From Photobacterium sp. JCM 19050 (GTDB lineage: Bacteria > Pseudomonadota > Gammaproteobacteria > Enterobacterales > Vibrionaceae), in NCBI GenBank assembly GCA_001310455.1, contig BAXG01000033.1:1-64000 (forward strand): a DNA stretch of 64,000 nt, read 5' to 3'. Both the position numbers and the translations under genes were made by a program. The notes beneath the pieces were generated by a model that saw nothing but the letters and a program-made list of their open reading frames with translations, was not told where the DNA came from and searched no databases. This document shows, one piece after another, positions 51,340-61,990 of this stretch; position 1 is the stretch's first letter; each line of letters begins with the position of its first letter.

Positions 51340-51939
51340 TTACGCCTCTTGTGCTTTCAGGGTCGCAAACAGGGTTTTGAGTGCCTGGCCGCGGTGGGAA
51401 AGCTGCTTTTTCACCGCAGGTTCAAGCTCTGCGGAGGTGCAGCCATGCTCTTCAACCCAGAACACCGGATCGTAGCCAAAGCCATTTTCACCTTTAGGTT
51501 CAAAGGTGATCTTGCCTTCCCATTTGCCGTGGCAAACCAGTGGTGTCGGGTCATTGGCATGACGCATCATAACCAGCACACAGTGAAAACGCGCGGTACG
51601 CTGGTCTTCAGGTACGTCCTTCATATTTTCCAGCAGCAGTTCCAGGTTGGCTTTGTCACCTTTGCCTTCTCCGGCGTAGCGGGCTGAGTACACACCCGGC
51701 GCACCGGCAAGGGCATCCACTTCCAGGCCGGAATCGTCAGCAATGGCTGGCAGGCCGGTTTCACTGGCAGCGTGACGCGCTTTGATAATGGCGTTTTCGA
51801 TAAAAGTGGTGCCGGTTTCCTCAGCATCAGACACGCTGAACTCGCTCTGGGCCATCACTTCAAATCCGAAGTCAGCCAGCAGGTCAGCCATTTCTTTTAC
51901 TTTGCCTTGGTTACCGGTAGCCAGAACCAGTTTACTCAT
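51340..51939 (-). CDS. rdgB: XTP/dITP pyrophosphatase RdgB
   Basis: Removes deaminated purine nucleotides from the pool. ATG at 51939 ([16 protein letters not shown]) five bases after AGGAG; the frame is open 38 codons upstream without homology. [20 protein letters not shown] and GFGYDPVF are diagnostic. 199 residues. Operon with hemW. Confidence 0.95.
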   Translation of the reverse strand: MSKLVLATGNQGKVKEMADLLADFGFEVMAQSEFSVSDAEETGTTFIENAIIKARHAASETGLPAIADDSGLEVDALAGAPGVYSARYAGEGKGDKANLELLLENMKDVPEDQRTARFHCVLVMMRHANDPTPLVCHGKWEGKITFEPKGENGFGYDPVFWVEEHGCTSAELEPAVKKQLSHRGQALKTLFATLKAQEA

Positions 51940-52042
51940 CCGGGACTCCTTGCATGGGTCAGTTTGCCAATCAGCCAAATTAGCAATGGCTCGGCCAATC
52001 GACATTGGGAACAGGTTAGGGGCGGTATAGTAGCGCAAAAAC

Positions 52043-52073
52043 ACCCAAACCACCTCAAGATGCTGGTTTGGGT
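52043..52073. repeat. Dispersed palindromic repeat, copy 2
   Basis: ACCCAAACCA / TGGTTTGGGT inverted repeat around CCTCAAGATGC. 52043-52063 is the reverse complement of 18210-18228 plus flank, with one mismatch. Lies between the DUF4426 gene and rdgB. Confidence 0.6.
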
Positions 52074-52104
52074 ATTCCTGAATGTAAAAGGGCGGTGAGA
52101 GGGG

Positions 52105-52545
52105 TTAATCCACGTAAAACTTCTGGCTGAACTCCAGCCTTCCGGTGCTTTTGCCCGGGACGCTGATATCTATCTTAAAGCGCAGGGTTTCTTCGTTGGT
52201 GTAGCCGAAGGTGGTGATGTAATAAATGGCGTTGCCTTCTTTGATCTCCTGAAACTCGAGTGCCTTATTGCTACCGAGAAGGTTGGCCGCTTCACCGCTC
52301 ACCGAGCCTGCGACAGCGGGTTTGCCTACTGCTCTGGTATCCAGAATAGCGATGTTCAGCAGCCCCTGAACTTTGCTTCGCTTGATGTTGTAAACCTTGG
52401 CGACCTGCGGAGCTATAAGCGTGGTAGGGATGGCGGAGTAGTGCACTTCGAGTTGCCCAATCTGTTTTGCCTGCTGTGCCTGAGCCGGCGAAGTGAGCAC
52501 GGCCGTCATCAGAGCTGCTGTCGCCCATTTGACCAAAGCTTTCAT
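52105..52545 (-). CDS. DUF4426 domain periplasmic protein
   Basis: 146 residues from ATG 52545 (MKALVKWATAALM) after AGGTGG. Signal peptide ending SPAQA, then a beta-rich domain (LEVHYSAIPTTLIAP) typical of DUF4426. Function unknown. This family is commonly next to rdgB and yggU in Vibrionaceae and relatives, which fits here. Confidence 0.82.
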   Translation of the reverse strand: MKALVKWATAALMTAVLTSPAQAQQAKQIGQLEVHYSAIPTTLIAPQVAKVYNIKRSKVQGLLNIAILDTRAVGKPAVAGSVSGEAANLLGSNKALEFQEIKEGNAIYYITTFGYTNEETLRFKIDISVPGKSTGRLEFSQKFYVD

Positions 52546-52681
52546 GATATCCACCTTGTGTCTTTTCCTGATATGGAAAATTCAGGAATTGTTACTGACT
52601 TGTATACTGTACGCCAGTATCCGGGATTTGGTTGGAAATAACTAGGAGTCGGCAGTAAGAGTTTGAACTATATAGGGGTAT

Positions 52682-52715
52682 AAAAATAAAGCCAGCTGGT
52701 GCTGGCTTTATTTAA
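52682..52715 (-). terminator. Terminator after yggU
   Basis: AAAGCCAGCACCAGCTGGCTTT on the minus strand followed by ATTTTTA. It separates the yggS-proC-yggT-yggU unit from the DUF4426-rdgB-hemW unit. Confidence 0.82.
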
Positions 52716-52728
52716 GCTTCGATGTTGC

Positions 52729-53019
52729 TCAGTCGAGCAGTTCGGCAACTTCTTTGGGAATTTCCACCGGGTCACAGATTCGGACCTGTTTGTGACGCCC
52801 TAGGTCGCCTTTTTCAATCTCAATTTTGCCCTTAGCTACCCGGAACTGTTTTGCCAGGTATTTGGTCAGGTGGGCATTGGCTTTTCCGTCCACTGGTGGC
52901 GCGGTAATGGCGACTTTAAACTCCTCACCGTGAAGGCCAACCAGCTGATCGCGGCTGGCCTTGGGCTGGATGTACAGCCTCAGCACGATGTCGTCACCAT
53001 CCCTTACCACTGCACTCAC
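52729..53019 (-). CDS. yggU: DUF167 family protein YggU
   Basis: 96-residue protein of unknown function. GTG start overlapping the yggT stop by three bases; [20 protein letters not shown] matches the E. coli protein. Contains [14 protein letters not shown]. Confidence 0.93.
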   Translation of the reverse strand: MSAVVRDGDDIVLRLYIQPKASRDQLVGLHGEEFKVAITAPPVDGKANAHLTKYLAKQFRVAKGKIEIEKGDLGRHKQVRICDPVEIPKEVAELLD

Positions 53020-53572
53020 AGCTGGAACCAGATAGGACCAATGAGGTCACCAAGCAGGAAGTTAATGAACTGCAGACCGATGAATATCACCAGCACACTC
53101 AGGTCAAGGCCACCCAGTGGTGGGATTACGCGGCGGACAGGGGCGACAAAGGGTTCTGTCAGCTGCATCATCACATACTCAATCGGGCTGCGGCCCTGAC
53201 TGACCCAACTCAGGATCGCGCGAATAATCAGTACCCAGAACAGCAGTCCACCGGCTGACTTCAGAAGGGCCAGCGCGCCGATATAGAACAGTTCAGGCTG
53301 AATGAGAGCGCGCCACTGGTGGCAACCAGGTTAAGCACCACGAACTTACCCATGCAAAGTACATAGGCAAACAGCAGTGTGGCGGTATCCAGGCTGCCAA
53401 TTGGCGGGATAATGCGGCGAAGTGGCGCAATGATCGGTTGGGTTGCCTTTACCACGAACTGTGAGAACGGGTTGTAGAAGTCCGCGCGGGCAAATTGCAG
53501 CCACGCACGCATCAGGACGACCATGATGTACAGGTCGAACAGGGTGTTAATCAGGAACAACATTGAATTCAT
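53016..53572 (-). CDS. yggT: YggT family membrane protein, one frameshift as read
   Basis: 185-residue inner-membrane protein with two tandem YggT domains, each ending in a [14 protein letters not shown] motif ([28 protein letters not shown]). The frame breaks near 53291, where one G on the plus strand is missing ([12 protein letters not shown]). In E. coli and others it is linked to osmotic or ion stress. Co-transcribed with proC and yggU. Confidence 0.92.
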
Positions 53573-53583
53573 ATAGCGTGCCC

Positions 53584-54401
53584 TTAAAACAGCTTTTCCA
53601 TCTCTTCTGCACGCGCAACAGCCGCCTTCATGGCGTCAGATACGGTGTCAGAGAGGTTATTTTCATTAAATACGCGCAGCGCTTCTGCTGTCGTACCGCC
53701 TTTTGAAGTGACCTGCTCGCGCAGGGTAGACAGTGGCAGATCCGGGTTGGCAACCACCATTTCAGCAGCGCCCAGAGCAGACTGCTGAACCAGCAGACGT
53801 GCGGTCTCGGCATCAAAGCCTGACGGACGGCTTCTTCTTGCATGGCTTCCATAAAGCGGAAGAAATACGCCGGTGCACTGCCAGCGGCCGCAATGACTGC
53901 ATTGATGCCAGACTCTTTTTCAACCCAGCATACTTCACCTACGGCCTGCATCAGCTTACCGGCAAAATCACGGTCTGCGTCAGAAACAGAAGCTGCGGCA
54001 AAAAGACCACTCATGCCTTTGCTGACCAGTGCCGGTGTGTTTGGCATCACGCGGACCACTGAAAGTTCTGCACCAGCCAATTGGTTCAGACGCGCCACAG
54101 AAATACCGGCTGCAATGGAAATCACCAGCTTGCCGCTCCAGTCGATATCCTTGAGGCCACCCATGACCGTTTCCATCAACTGAGGTTTTACCGCCAGCAC
54201 CACCACATCAGCATCATCAACGGCCAGCGCGTTGTCGCCGGAGGTAAAGATACCGTATGTTTCGCCGAGGCGAACTCGCGAATCTGAGTTTGGATCCGTC
54301 GCAATGATGCTGTCTGCCGGATATCCCGCTTTTACTAGTCCCGCAATGATGGCTGTTGCCATGTTACCGGCACCCACAAAAGCTATCTGTCTTGGTTCCA
54401 T
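53584..54401 (-). CDS. proC: Pyrroline-5-carboxylate reductase, one frameshift as read
   Basis: Last step of proline synthesis, NADPH-dependent. VGAGNMATAI at the N-terminus, then LIVSIAAG-type LVISIAAGIS and the signature GSAPAYFF. The frame breaks near 53820: CAGGCTTTG should be CAGGGCTTTG (RQGFDAETARLLVQQSALGA). The true C-terminus ends EEMEKLF at 53584. 272 residues. Loss of this gene would cause proline auxotrophy, which argues for sequencing error. Confidence 0.94.
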
Positions 54402-54495
54402 TGCCTTTCCTTATTATTCTCGCGCCGGCCGGCTGGCGGTCAGCAGGGTAAGTCGCCGGGTCTGAATTGGCCCGACAGGCTTGGTGTACGTGTTC

Positions 54496-55200
54496 TCAGT
54501 TGGCGTAATTCCGTGCGCCAAAGATAGCGGTACCAATGCGCACCATGGTACTGCCGGATTCGATGGCCGCTGCCATGTCTCCGCTCATTCCCATCGAAAG
54601 GGTATCAAAGTGCGGGTATTGCGACTGCATTTCCATGAACAGCGCTGACAGCGGCGCAAAAGCATCAAGTTGCTTTTTGTGGTTGTCCTCCGGTTCCGGA
54701 ATGGTCATCAGGCCACGCAGAACCAGATTTGGCAGGCCGGCAATTTCTTTTGCCAGTTCGCGCACGTCATCAAACCCGGTGCCGGATTTGCTTTCTTCAC
54801 CACTGGTGTTGATCTGAATCAGCACATTCAGCGGAGCCATGCCTCCCGGACGCTGTTCATTCAGGCGACGGGCAATTTTGACACGATCTACGGTATGAAC
54901 CCAGTCAAAGTGCTCCGCAACCAGCTTGGTCTTGTTTGATTGAATTGGGCCGATTAGATGCCATTTCAAGTCGGCAGCGTGTTCTGAACCGGCGAAATAC
55001 TGAACTTTTTCCACCCCTTCCTGAATGTAGTTTTCGCCAAACTCCCGTTGTCCGGCATCAATGGCTTCTTGCACACACTCGACGGGTTTGGTTTTACTTA
55101 CCGCAAGTAAGGCAACCGTCCCGCGAGCGCGACCACATTTTGCTGTTGCGTCATCAATCTCGCAGATGACTTGACCCAGGTTTTCGCTAATACTTTGCAT
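54496..55200 (-). CDS. yggS: PLP homeostasis protein YggS
   Basis: 234-residue pyridoxal-phosphate binding protein of the PLPBP family. The PLP lysine lies in LAVSKTKPVE; GENYIQEGVEK and GMSGDMAAAIESG are typical. Divergent from pilT with only 23 bases between the starts, so their promoters overlap the coding regions or each other. Confidence 0.94.
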   Translation of the reverse strand: MQSISENLGQVICEIDDATAKCGRARGTVALLAVSKTKPVECVQEAIDAGQREFGENYIQEGVEKVQYFAGSEHAADLKWHLIGPIQSNKTKLVAEHFDWVHTVDRVKIARRLNEQRPGGMAPLNVLIQINTSGEESKSGTGFDDVRELAKEIAGLPNLVLRGLMTIPEPEDNHKKQLDAFAPLSALFMEMQSQYPHFDTLSMGMSGDMAAAIESGSTMVRIGTAIFGARNYAN

Positions 55201-55223
55201 AATCAGAATTTTGAGGGTAACCC

Positions 55224-56261
55224 ATGGATATCACAGAACTGTTGGACTTTAGTGTAAAACATAACGCCTCCGATCTGCACCTTTCTGCGGGGGTTCCTCC
55301 GATGGTTCGTGTAGACGGTGATGTACGCAAGCTGAGCATACCGCCTCTCGGTCACTCGGATGTGCACCGGCTGATTTTCGATATCATGAATGATGCCCAG
55401 CAGCGTGAGTTTGAAGAAAATCTCGAAGTGGATTTCTCTTTTGAGCTGCCGGGTACCGGCCGTTTTCGTGTTAACGCTTTCCATCAGGCTCGCGGTTGTG
55501 CAGCGGTATTCCGGACCATCCCGACCAAAATCCCGACTCTTGAATCCCTCAATGCGCCGAAAGTGTTCGAGCGTTTTGCCAGCCTGCCTAAAGGTCTGGT
55601 GCTGGTAACCGGGCCGACCGGTTCCGGTAAATCAACGACCCTGGCAGCCATGGTGGATTACATCAATACCAACCATAACCGCCATATCCTCACCATTGAG
55701 GATCCGATTGAATTTGTCCACGACCAGAAAAAGTGCCTCATCAACCAACGTGAGGTTCACCGTGACACCCGCTCTTTCAACAACGCGCTGCGGTCAGCGA
55801 TGCGTGAAGACCCGGATGTGATTCTGGTCGGTGAGATGCGTGACCAGGAGACCATCAGTCTGGCGCTGACGGCGGCGGAAACCGGTCACCTGGTCTTCGG
55901 CACCCTTCACACCTCCAGTGCCGCGAAAACAGTCGACCGTATCATCGACGTGTTCCCCGGCAGCGATAAACCAATGGTGCGCTCCATGTTGTCGGAGTCA
56001 TTGCAGGCGGTGATTTCGCAAACACTGTTCAAGTGCAATACTGGCGGGCGAATTGCCGCCCATGAAATCATGGTGGGAACGCCGGCCATCCGCAACCTTA
56101 TCCGAGAAGACAAAGTGGCCCAGATGTTCTCCGTTATCCAGACCGGTGCGGCGCTTGGTATGGTGACCATGGAACAGGCAGTGAATAAACTGGCCGCGCA
56201 GGGGCTGGTGGATCCGTCTGTGGTGCAGAGCCGTCTTGGCCAGGCTGATTCAGGCTTTTAA
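55224..56261 (+). CDS. pilT: Type IV pilus retraction ATPase PilT
   Basis: Hexameric motor that pulls pili back, for twitching and DNA uptake. MDITELLDFSVKHNASDLHL, Walker A GPTGSGKST, the Asp box, Walker B VGEMRDQET and the C-terminal AIRNLIRE needed for retraction. 345 residues. Followed by pilU after 18 bases. Confidence 0.97.
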   Translation: MDITELLDFSVKHNASDLHLSAGVPPMVRVDGDVRKLSIPPLGHSDVHRLIFDIMNDAQQREFEENLEVDFSFELPGTGRFRVNAFHQARGCAAVFRTIPTKIPTLESLNAPKVFERFASLPKGLVLVTGPTGSGKSTTLAAMVDYINTNHNRHILTIEDPIEFVHDQKKCLINQREVHRDTRSFNNALRSAMREDPDVILVGEMRDQETISLALTAAETGHLVFGTLHTSSAAKTVDRIIDVFPGSDKPMVRSMLSESLQAVISQTLFKCNTGGRIAAHEIMVGTPAIRNLIREDKVAQMFSVIQTGAALGMVTMEQAVNKLAAQGLVDPSVVQSRLGQADSGF

Positions 56262-56279
56262 TTTCCGGAGCAGGGAAAG

Positions 56280-57391
56280 ATGATTCAATTGCAAAGTGTG
56301 CTGGCAGAGCTGGTTTCGCAGCAGGGGTCCGATGCCTATGTCACCGTTGGGGCCTCATGTATGTTGCGTGTTGATGGAGCGCTGACGCCGTTTGGTGATG
56401 TCCTAGATCATGACGCGATTGTTGGCTTACTCAGACAGGCAATGGATGACGAGCAGTTCCAGGAGTTTATCCAAACTCGTGAATCGAATTTCGCGGTGGA
56501 AACCGACGATGCGCGGTTCCGTGTCAGTGCCTTCTGGCAGCGCGATATGCCCGGTATGGTGCTGCGCCGAATCCAGACGGATATCCCTTCGTTTGAAAGC
56601 CTGGGCCTGCCGGAGGTTATGCGGATCTGGCGATTGCCAAGCGCGGCCTTATCCTGATTGTCGGTGCAACCGGCTCGGGCAAGTCTACCTCCATGGCATC
56701 GATGATTGGCCTTCGCAACAGCCGGGCAACCGGTCATATCCTGACGGTGGAAGACCCGATTGAATTTATCCACCCACATAACAAATGTATCGTGACTCAG
56801 CGTGAGGTGGGAATTGATACGGAAAGTTATGAAATTGCACTGAAAAACTCCCTGCGTCAGGCTCCGGATGTCATCATGATTGGTGAAATCCGGACAAGGG
56901 AAACCATGGAGTTTGCGATGCAGTTTGCTGAAACTGGCCACCTTTGTATTGCCACGCTGCACGCCAATAATGCCAATCAGGCGTTGGAACGCATTCTCCA
57001 CCTGGTACCGGAAGACCGCCGTGTCCCATTCCTATTTGACCTCTCGCTGAACCTCAAAGGTGTCCTGGCACAACAGCTGGTACCGGATGTTTCCGGTGTC
57101 GGGCGGCACGGCGCTTTTGAGTTGCTGTTGAACTCTCCGTTGGTGTCGGATCTGATTCGCCGCAATGAGCTCCATGAGCTTAAGGACGTAATGAAGCGAA
57201 GCACCAACAATGGAATGTGTACGTTCGATCAATCTCTCTGCCGACTCTTCCTGGATGGCAAAATCAGCTATGACGATGCGCTGCTGTATGCCGACTCGTC
57301 CAACGATCTCAAGCTGATGATCAAAATGCAGAGCCAGGAAGAAAAAGACAGTGGTTCATCACTCGATGGTGTCCATCTCGAACTGGAGTAG
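56280..57391 (+). CDS. pilU: PilT-like ATPase PilU, one frameshift as read
   Basis: Accessory retraction ATPase that adds force with PilT. 370 residues after repair. One G is missing near 56622: GTTATGCGG should be GTTATGGCGG (PEVMADLAIAKRGLILIVGATGSGKST); the break is just before Walker A. The long acidic C-terminus is typical of PilU. Confidence 0.93.
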
Positions 57392-57418
57392 TCGTTCCTT
57401 CCACAAACCGGGAGCTCT

Positions 57419-57781
57419 TCAAACGGGCTCCCAAAGTTCAACCGGATTACCTTCCGGATCATGCAACCTTGCAAACCTGCCATTCGGGTAGGTTTGCGGG
57501 TTTTTCTCCACCTCTATACCGGCTGCTTCCAATTGTGCAACCATGGCATCAAGATCAGAGACACGGAAATTGATCATCCATGCCTGTCCGGGATCGCCGA
57601 AATAATCAGTTTCTTCCGGGAAAGGCGCGAATACAGTTGCACCGGCTTCCTGTTGCCAGGGCGGGGTATCGTAATCAGTCGGGATGGTGTTGATGCCCAG
57701 ATGGGTTTGATACCAGGCTGAAAGGGTAGCCGGATCTTTTGCCAGGAAGAAGACGCCGCCAATACCATTTACTTTTTGCAT
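57419..57781 (-). CDS. VOC family (glyoxalase-like) protein
   Basis: 120 residues with the beta-alpha-beta-beta-beta halves of the vicinal oxygen chelate fold: GGVFFLAKDPATLSAWYQ and FARLHDPEGNPVELWEP. Could be a lyase, dioxygenase or resistance protein; the substrate cannot be told. Stands between pilU and yqhD. Confidence 0.83.
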   Translation of the reverse strand: MQKVNGIGGVFFLAKDPATLSAWYQTHLGINTIPTDYDTPPWQQEAGATVFAPFPEETDYFGDPGQAWMINFRVSDLDAMVAQLEAAGIEVEKNPQTYPNGRFARLHDPEGNPVELWEPV

Positions 57782-57866
57782 GTTGACCTTCCTTGGATTT
57801 GACCAGAAAGGTTAACCATAGTGAATCTGGCTGGGGTTGGGCGTATTAAACTTGGGTGTTTGAAAA

Positions 57867-57905
57867 AGAAACGGGGAGAGCTTATCGGCTCTCCCCGTTT
57901 TTGAT
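57867..57905 (-). terminator. Terminator of yqhD
   Basis: AAACGGGGAGAG / CTCTCCCCGTTT, a long GC-rich stem close to the yqhD stop, with T runs on both strands. Confidence 0.85.
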
Positions 57906-57914
57906 GCTTATGTT

Positions 57915-59066
57915 TTAAAGCGCAAGTTGCAAGATGCTGCGGGCGGCGTTGATATCAATATCTCCGTGTTCGCCAAGCTGGGTCATGCCGTGGTTTTCCA
58001 GGCGTGTGGTTACCTTTTTCACTGCGCTGTCAGAGACGTCTACATCAGACAAGCTGACCGGCACTTCCATCTGACGGAAGAAGGCAACGGTTGCGGAGAT
58101 AGCGCCGTCAATGCGCTCATCATCACTGCCATCAGTGATGCCCCAGACACGCTCGGCGTATTGGAGCAATTTGCCTTTTTTCTTCTCCCGCTGCATTTTC
58201 ATCACGGCAGGCAAAATGATGCTGAGGGTGCGGGCATGGTCGATGCCGTACTCGGCAGTAAGCTCATGGCCAATCATATGTGTTGCCCAGTCTTGCGGGA
58301 CACCGGCACCGATCAGGCCGTTAAGCGCCTGAGTGGCCGCCCACATGATATTGGTGCGAACTTCCAGGTCTTTCGGAGTGGTCAGTGCCTTGGGGCCTTC
58401 TTCAATCAGCGTCAGCAGGATGCCTTCAGCAAACCGGTCCTGGATTTTGGCATTGACCGGGTAGGTCAGGTACTGCTCGATGGTGTGGACAAAGGCATCC
58501 ACCACGCCATTAGACACCTGGCGGGGAGAGAGGCTAAGTGTGGTTGCCGGGTCCAAAATGGCGAACGTCGGGCGGACAAGCGGCGAGATGAACGGCAGCT
58601 TGTCGGCGCCGCGGCTGACCACGGCTGCGATATTGGTTTCAGAGCCGGTTGCTGGCAGTGTCAGCACACAGCCAATTGGCATGGCATCTTCCACCGGCTT
58701 GTGGTCGGTGAGGATCTGCCACGGGTCGCCTTCATCAAAACGCACGGCTGCTGCAATGAACTTGGTTCCGTCCACAACTGAACCGCCACCGACAGCCAGC
58801 AGGTAGTCGAACTCCTCTTCGCGGATTTTCTCTACCGCTTTCATCAGGGTGTCGTACTGGGGGTTTGGCTCAATGCCTGAAAACTCACCCCATTCTTTTC
58901 CTTCCAGTGCCTTGGCAACCTGCTCATAGACGCCGTTGGATTTGATGGAGCCGCCACCGTAAAGGACTAGAGTTTTGCTGCCTTCCGGGATTTCTTCTGC
59001 CAGTTTTTCAATCTGACCGGCTCCGAAATGGATGCGGGTGGTATTTTCAAACGTGAAATTGTTCAT
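57915..59066 (-). CDS. yqhD: NADPH-dependent aldehyde reductase / iron-type alcohol dehydrogenase YqhD
   Basis: 383 residues, reduces short-chain and reactive aldehydes with NADPH. MNNFTFENTTRIHFG and YGGGSIKSNG at the N-terminus, the nucleotide motif GGGSVVDGTK (93-102) and the metal ligands Asp190, His194, His263 and His277, all four kept. In E. coli YqhD relieves aldehydes from lipid peroxidation. No YqhC-type regulator is adjacent. Confidence 0.92.
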   Translation of the reverse strand: MNNFTFENTTRIHFGAGQIEKLAEEIPEGSKTLVLYGGGSIKSNGVYEQVAKALEGKEWGEFSGIEPNPQYDTLMKAVEKIREEEFDYLLAVGGGSVVDGTKFIAAAVRFDEGDPWQILTDHKPVEDAMPIGCVLTLPATGSETNIAAVVSRGADKLPFISPLVRPTFAILDPATTLSLSPRQVSNGVVDAFVHTIEQYLTYPVNAKIQDRFAEGILLTLIEEGPKALTTPKDLEVRTNIMWAATQALNGLIGAGVPQDWATHMIGHELTAEYGIDHARTLSIILPAVMKMQREKKKGKLLQYAERVWGITDGSDDERIDGAISATVAFFRQMEVPVSLSDVDVSDSAVKKVTTRLENHGMTQLGEHGDIDINAARSILQLAL

Positions 59067-59140
59067 GGCTTACTCCGTAGGTAAAACGGTCATTTCCATA
59101 GATAAAAGAAAGGCACCCGTGGGAGGATGCCTTGAAATGC

Positions 59141-59567
59141 TTAACCGTACTGGGCTTCAAACCAGCTTTCGAGAATGATAACGGCAGACAGTGAATCAAT
59201 CTCACCTTTGCCCAGGGCTTTGTAGCCACCGCGCTCAAACAACATGGCCCGCGCTTCTGTGGTAGTCAGCCGCTCGTCATGGAGCTCGACTTTTTTACCG
59301 AAGCGGCCAAACAGGCGGTTGGCAAATTTTTTTGGCCCGGGGGGTAATGGTCTCGAGATCTTTGCCGTGGAGATCCATCGGCAGACCAACTACCATCAGA
59401 TCCGGTTGCCACTCTTTCAGCAGTTTTTCAATTTGATCCCAGTTAGGGATGCCGTCCTGTGCCTTGAGGGCTGCCAGTGGACGGGCTGTGCCTGTGATTT
59501 CCTGGCCAATAGCCACACCAATGCTTTTGGTGCCGTAATCAAAAGCGAGAACTGTTTTGGAACTCAT
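59141..59567 (-). CDS. ruvX: RuvX/YqgF 16S rRNA-processing nuclease, one frameshift as read
   Basis: RNase H-like protein that trims the 5' end of 16S r[22 protein letters not shown] at the N-terminus; [11 protein letters not shown] and the metal Asp in GEIDSLSA at the C-terminus. As read, seven Ts at 59327-59333 (plus strand) break the frame; six would give [14 protein letters not shown]. This is the only one-base gain in the window. 141 residues. Its ATG overlaps the yqgE stop (ATGA). Confidence 0.92.
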
Positions 59568-60127
59568 GCATGTCCTATTTCGTCGGACAGGTGGAGCGGG
59601 TTGATGCCCAGTTGGGCCAGAGCCTTGCTCCACCGCTCGTTAATGGGGGTGTTGAAAATCAGGTCCGGGTCGGCCTCAATGGTCAGCCAGCTGTTTTCAG
59701 CCAGCTCCTGCTCAAGCTGGCCGGCATCCCAGCCGGAATACCCCAGGGTCACCAGGAACTTCTCCGGGCCTTCGTCGGTGCCGAGGATGTTCAGGATATC
59801 CTTAGAGGTGGTGACTGTAATGTCATCGGTCAGTTCCATGCTCGAACCGTAGTCCCGGTGCGGGCGATGGAGCACAAACCCCCGGTCTTCTGATACCGGG
59901 CCACCGTTTAAAACCGGCTGCTCGAGCTTATTCGGGAAGGCAACGGGCAGGTCGCGCTCTACGTCAATCTGGTCAAGCATATTGCCGACCGAGATACTGA
60001 TGGGGTTGTTGATCATCAGGCCCATCGCTCCCTCGTCATTATGCTCGCAGACATACACCACGCCTTGTTCAAAGCGGGGATCTGTCATGCCGGGCATCGC
60101 GACAAGAAAGTGATTTTTTAAGTTCAT
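59564..60127 (-). CDS. yqgE: YqgE/AlgH family protein (UPF0301)
   Basis: About 187 residues. [31 protein letters not shown] and [14 protein letters not shown] are diagnostic. Two ATGs in a row (60130 and 60127); I take the second, by homology. No strong ribosome site. Function uncertain; AlgH affects alginate production in Pseudomonas. The gshB-yqgE-ruvX order is conserved in gammaproteobacteria. Confidence 0.93.
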   Translation of the reverse strand: MNLKNHFLVAMPGMTDPRFEQGVVYVCEHNDEGAMGLMINNPISISVGNMLDQIDVERDLPVAFPNKLEQPVLNGGPVSEDRGFVLHRPHRDYGSSMELTDDITVTTSKDILNILGTDEGPEKFLVTLGYSGWDAGQLEQELAENSWLTIEADPDLIFNTPINERWSKALAQLGINPLHLSDEIGHA

Positions 60128-60233
60128 CATGATGTCGACTCTCTCCATCGGTAGATACATGAAGTATGGCGAATTAAGCCATACTTCTCCCAGAATATTT
60201 GCCTTTGAACACAGACCGTCTCAAAGCCTGACG

Positions 60234-61183
60234 TTATTCACCTTTGAGGCGACGCTCGATGGCGTCCATCAGTTTTCCGGTAATCGAGATAGTAAATGCG
60301 GCTTCGATTTCACGAATACAAGTCGGGCTGGTGACATTAATTTCAGTCAGTTTGTTACCGATAACGTCCAGACCGACAAAAATCAGTCCTTTTTCTTTCA
60401 GCGTCGGTGCAACTGCTTTGGCAATTTCCCAGTCAGTGTCGCTCAGAGGGCGTGCTTCACCCCGGCCGCCAGCGGCAAGGTTGCCACGGGTTTCGCCTTT
60501 GGCGGGAATACGGGCCAGGCAGTAAGGCATAGGTTCACCGTCAACCACCAGGATGCGCTTGTCGCCGTTGGTGATGTCCGGTACGAAGGTCTGCGCCATA
60601 CAGTAGCGGGTGCCTTGTTCTGTCAGGGTTTCAATGATCACCGAGACGTTCGGGTCGTCAGATTTCACGCGGAAGATTGATGAGCCGCCCATGCCGTCAA
60701 GAGGCTTGAGGATCACATCGCCGTGTTTTTCACGAAATGCACGGATCTGGTCAGCGCGGCGCGTAACCAGGGTGGTAGGTGTCAGGTCCGGGAACCAAGC
60801 TGTGAAGAGCTTTTCATTACAATCACGCAGGCTTTGCGGCTTGTTGACGATAAGGCAGCCTTCAACCTCTGCGCGCTCAAGGATGTAAGTCGCGTAGATG
60901 TACTCGGTATCGAAAGGGGGATCCTTGCGCATCAGGACAGCGTCGAGATCTGCCAGTGGGATTTCCTGCTCGCTGTCGATGTTGTACCAGTCAGCCGGGT
61001 CTTCTTTGAGTGTCACAGTTCGGGTACGGGCAAAGGCTTTGCCCTGCTCCAGCGACAGGTCTGCCATTTCCATGTAGTGGATTTCCCAGCCGCGGCGCTG
61101 GGCTTCCAGCATCATGGCAAAGGTAGAGTCCTTCTTGATGTTGATGGACGAAATAGGTCCATGACAACGCCGAGTTTGATCAT
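60234..61183 (-). CDS. gshB: Glutathione synthetase, one frameshift as read
   Basis: Joins gamma-glutamylcysteine and glycine. ATP-grasp enzyme, 316 residues after repair. The true start is ATG 61183 (MIKLGVVMDPISSINI) five bases after GGAGAG; one C is missing near 61158 (GACCTATT should be GACCCTATT), which otherwise makes the protein appear to start upstream with an unrelated tail. LKPLDGMGGSSIF and NVTSPTCIREI are typical. Confidence 0.94.
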
Positions 61184-61206
61184 CTGTTCTCTCCGTATCA
61201 AAGCTG

Positions 61207-61938
61207 TCAGCCCAGGTCACCAAAGCGGACCTGGAGGGCAGTAATTGCTGTCAGGGCACACGTTTCGGTACGCAGTACACGAGGACCCAACAGGATTTCT
61301 TCAAAGTTGTAGTTGCCTGTCATCTCAATTTCGTCGGCTGACAGGCCACCTTCCGGTCCGATAAGCAGGCGCACTTTGGTTACCGGCTCCGGCAGGGTAT
61401 TGATGGAATATCTGGCGCGAGGGTGCAGGTTCAGCTTCAGGCTGCCATCTTCCTCTTGGCACCAGTCTTCCAGTTTCATTACCGGGCGGATTTCCGGCAC
61501 CTTGTTGCGGCCACACTGCTCACAGGCAGAAATGGCGATTTTCTGCCATTGCTGTAGCTTCTTGTCAAAACGCTCGGCATTGAGTTTGACACCGCAGCGC
61601 TCTGAAATCAGCGGGGTAATGGTGTTTACACCTAGTTCGACGGATTTCTGGATGGTGAACTCCATCTTGTCACCGCGCGATACAACCTGGCCTAGGTGGA
61701 AATCCAATGGGGATTCCACGCTGTTTTCAACCCGCTCAGTTATCTGTACGGTCACACGCTTTTTACCGGCTTCGGTGATTTCAGCCGGGAATTCCGCACC
61801 GCTGTTGTCAAAAAGCAGCACCTGCTCGCCCGGCTGCATGCGCAGAACCCGTCCGACATGGTTAGCAGCTTCTTCACTCAGGGAGACCGATGAAGGGGCG
61901 GAAATATTCTCTGGATGGTAAATACGTGGAATACGCAT
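61207..61938 (-). CDS. rsmE: 16S rRNA m3U1498 methyltransferase RsmE
   Basis: SPOUT methyltransferase, 243 residues. [26 protein letters not shown], the knot motifs [13 protein letters not shown] and [15 protein letters not shown]. Lies 23 bases before gshB on the same strand. Confidence 0.95.
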   Translation of the reverse strand: MRIPRIYHPENISAPSSVSLSEEAANHVGRVLRMQPGEQVLLFDNSGAEFPAEITEAGKKRVTVQITERVENSVESPLDFHLGQVVSRGDKMEFTIQKSVELGVNTITPLISERCGVKLNAERFDKKLQQWQKIAISACEQCGRNKVPEIRPVMKLEDWCQEEDGSLKLNLHPRARYSINTLPEPVTKVRLLIGPEGGLSADEIEMTGNYNFEEILLGPRVLRTETCALTAITALQVRFGDLG

Positions 61939-61990
61939 GATCTTGAACTGATGGTTGGAATTGAAGGCATCATAGCACGAGGGGTAGGGG

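Noticed and set aside
57404..57432. Terminator between pilU and the VOC gene
   Set aside because: GGGAGC/GCTCCC dyad exists, but it has no T tract on either side and overlaps the VOC stop.
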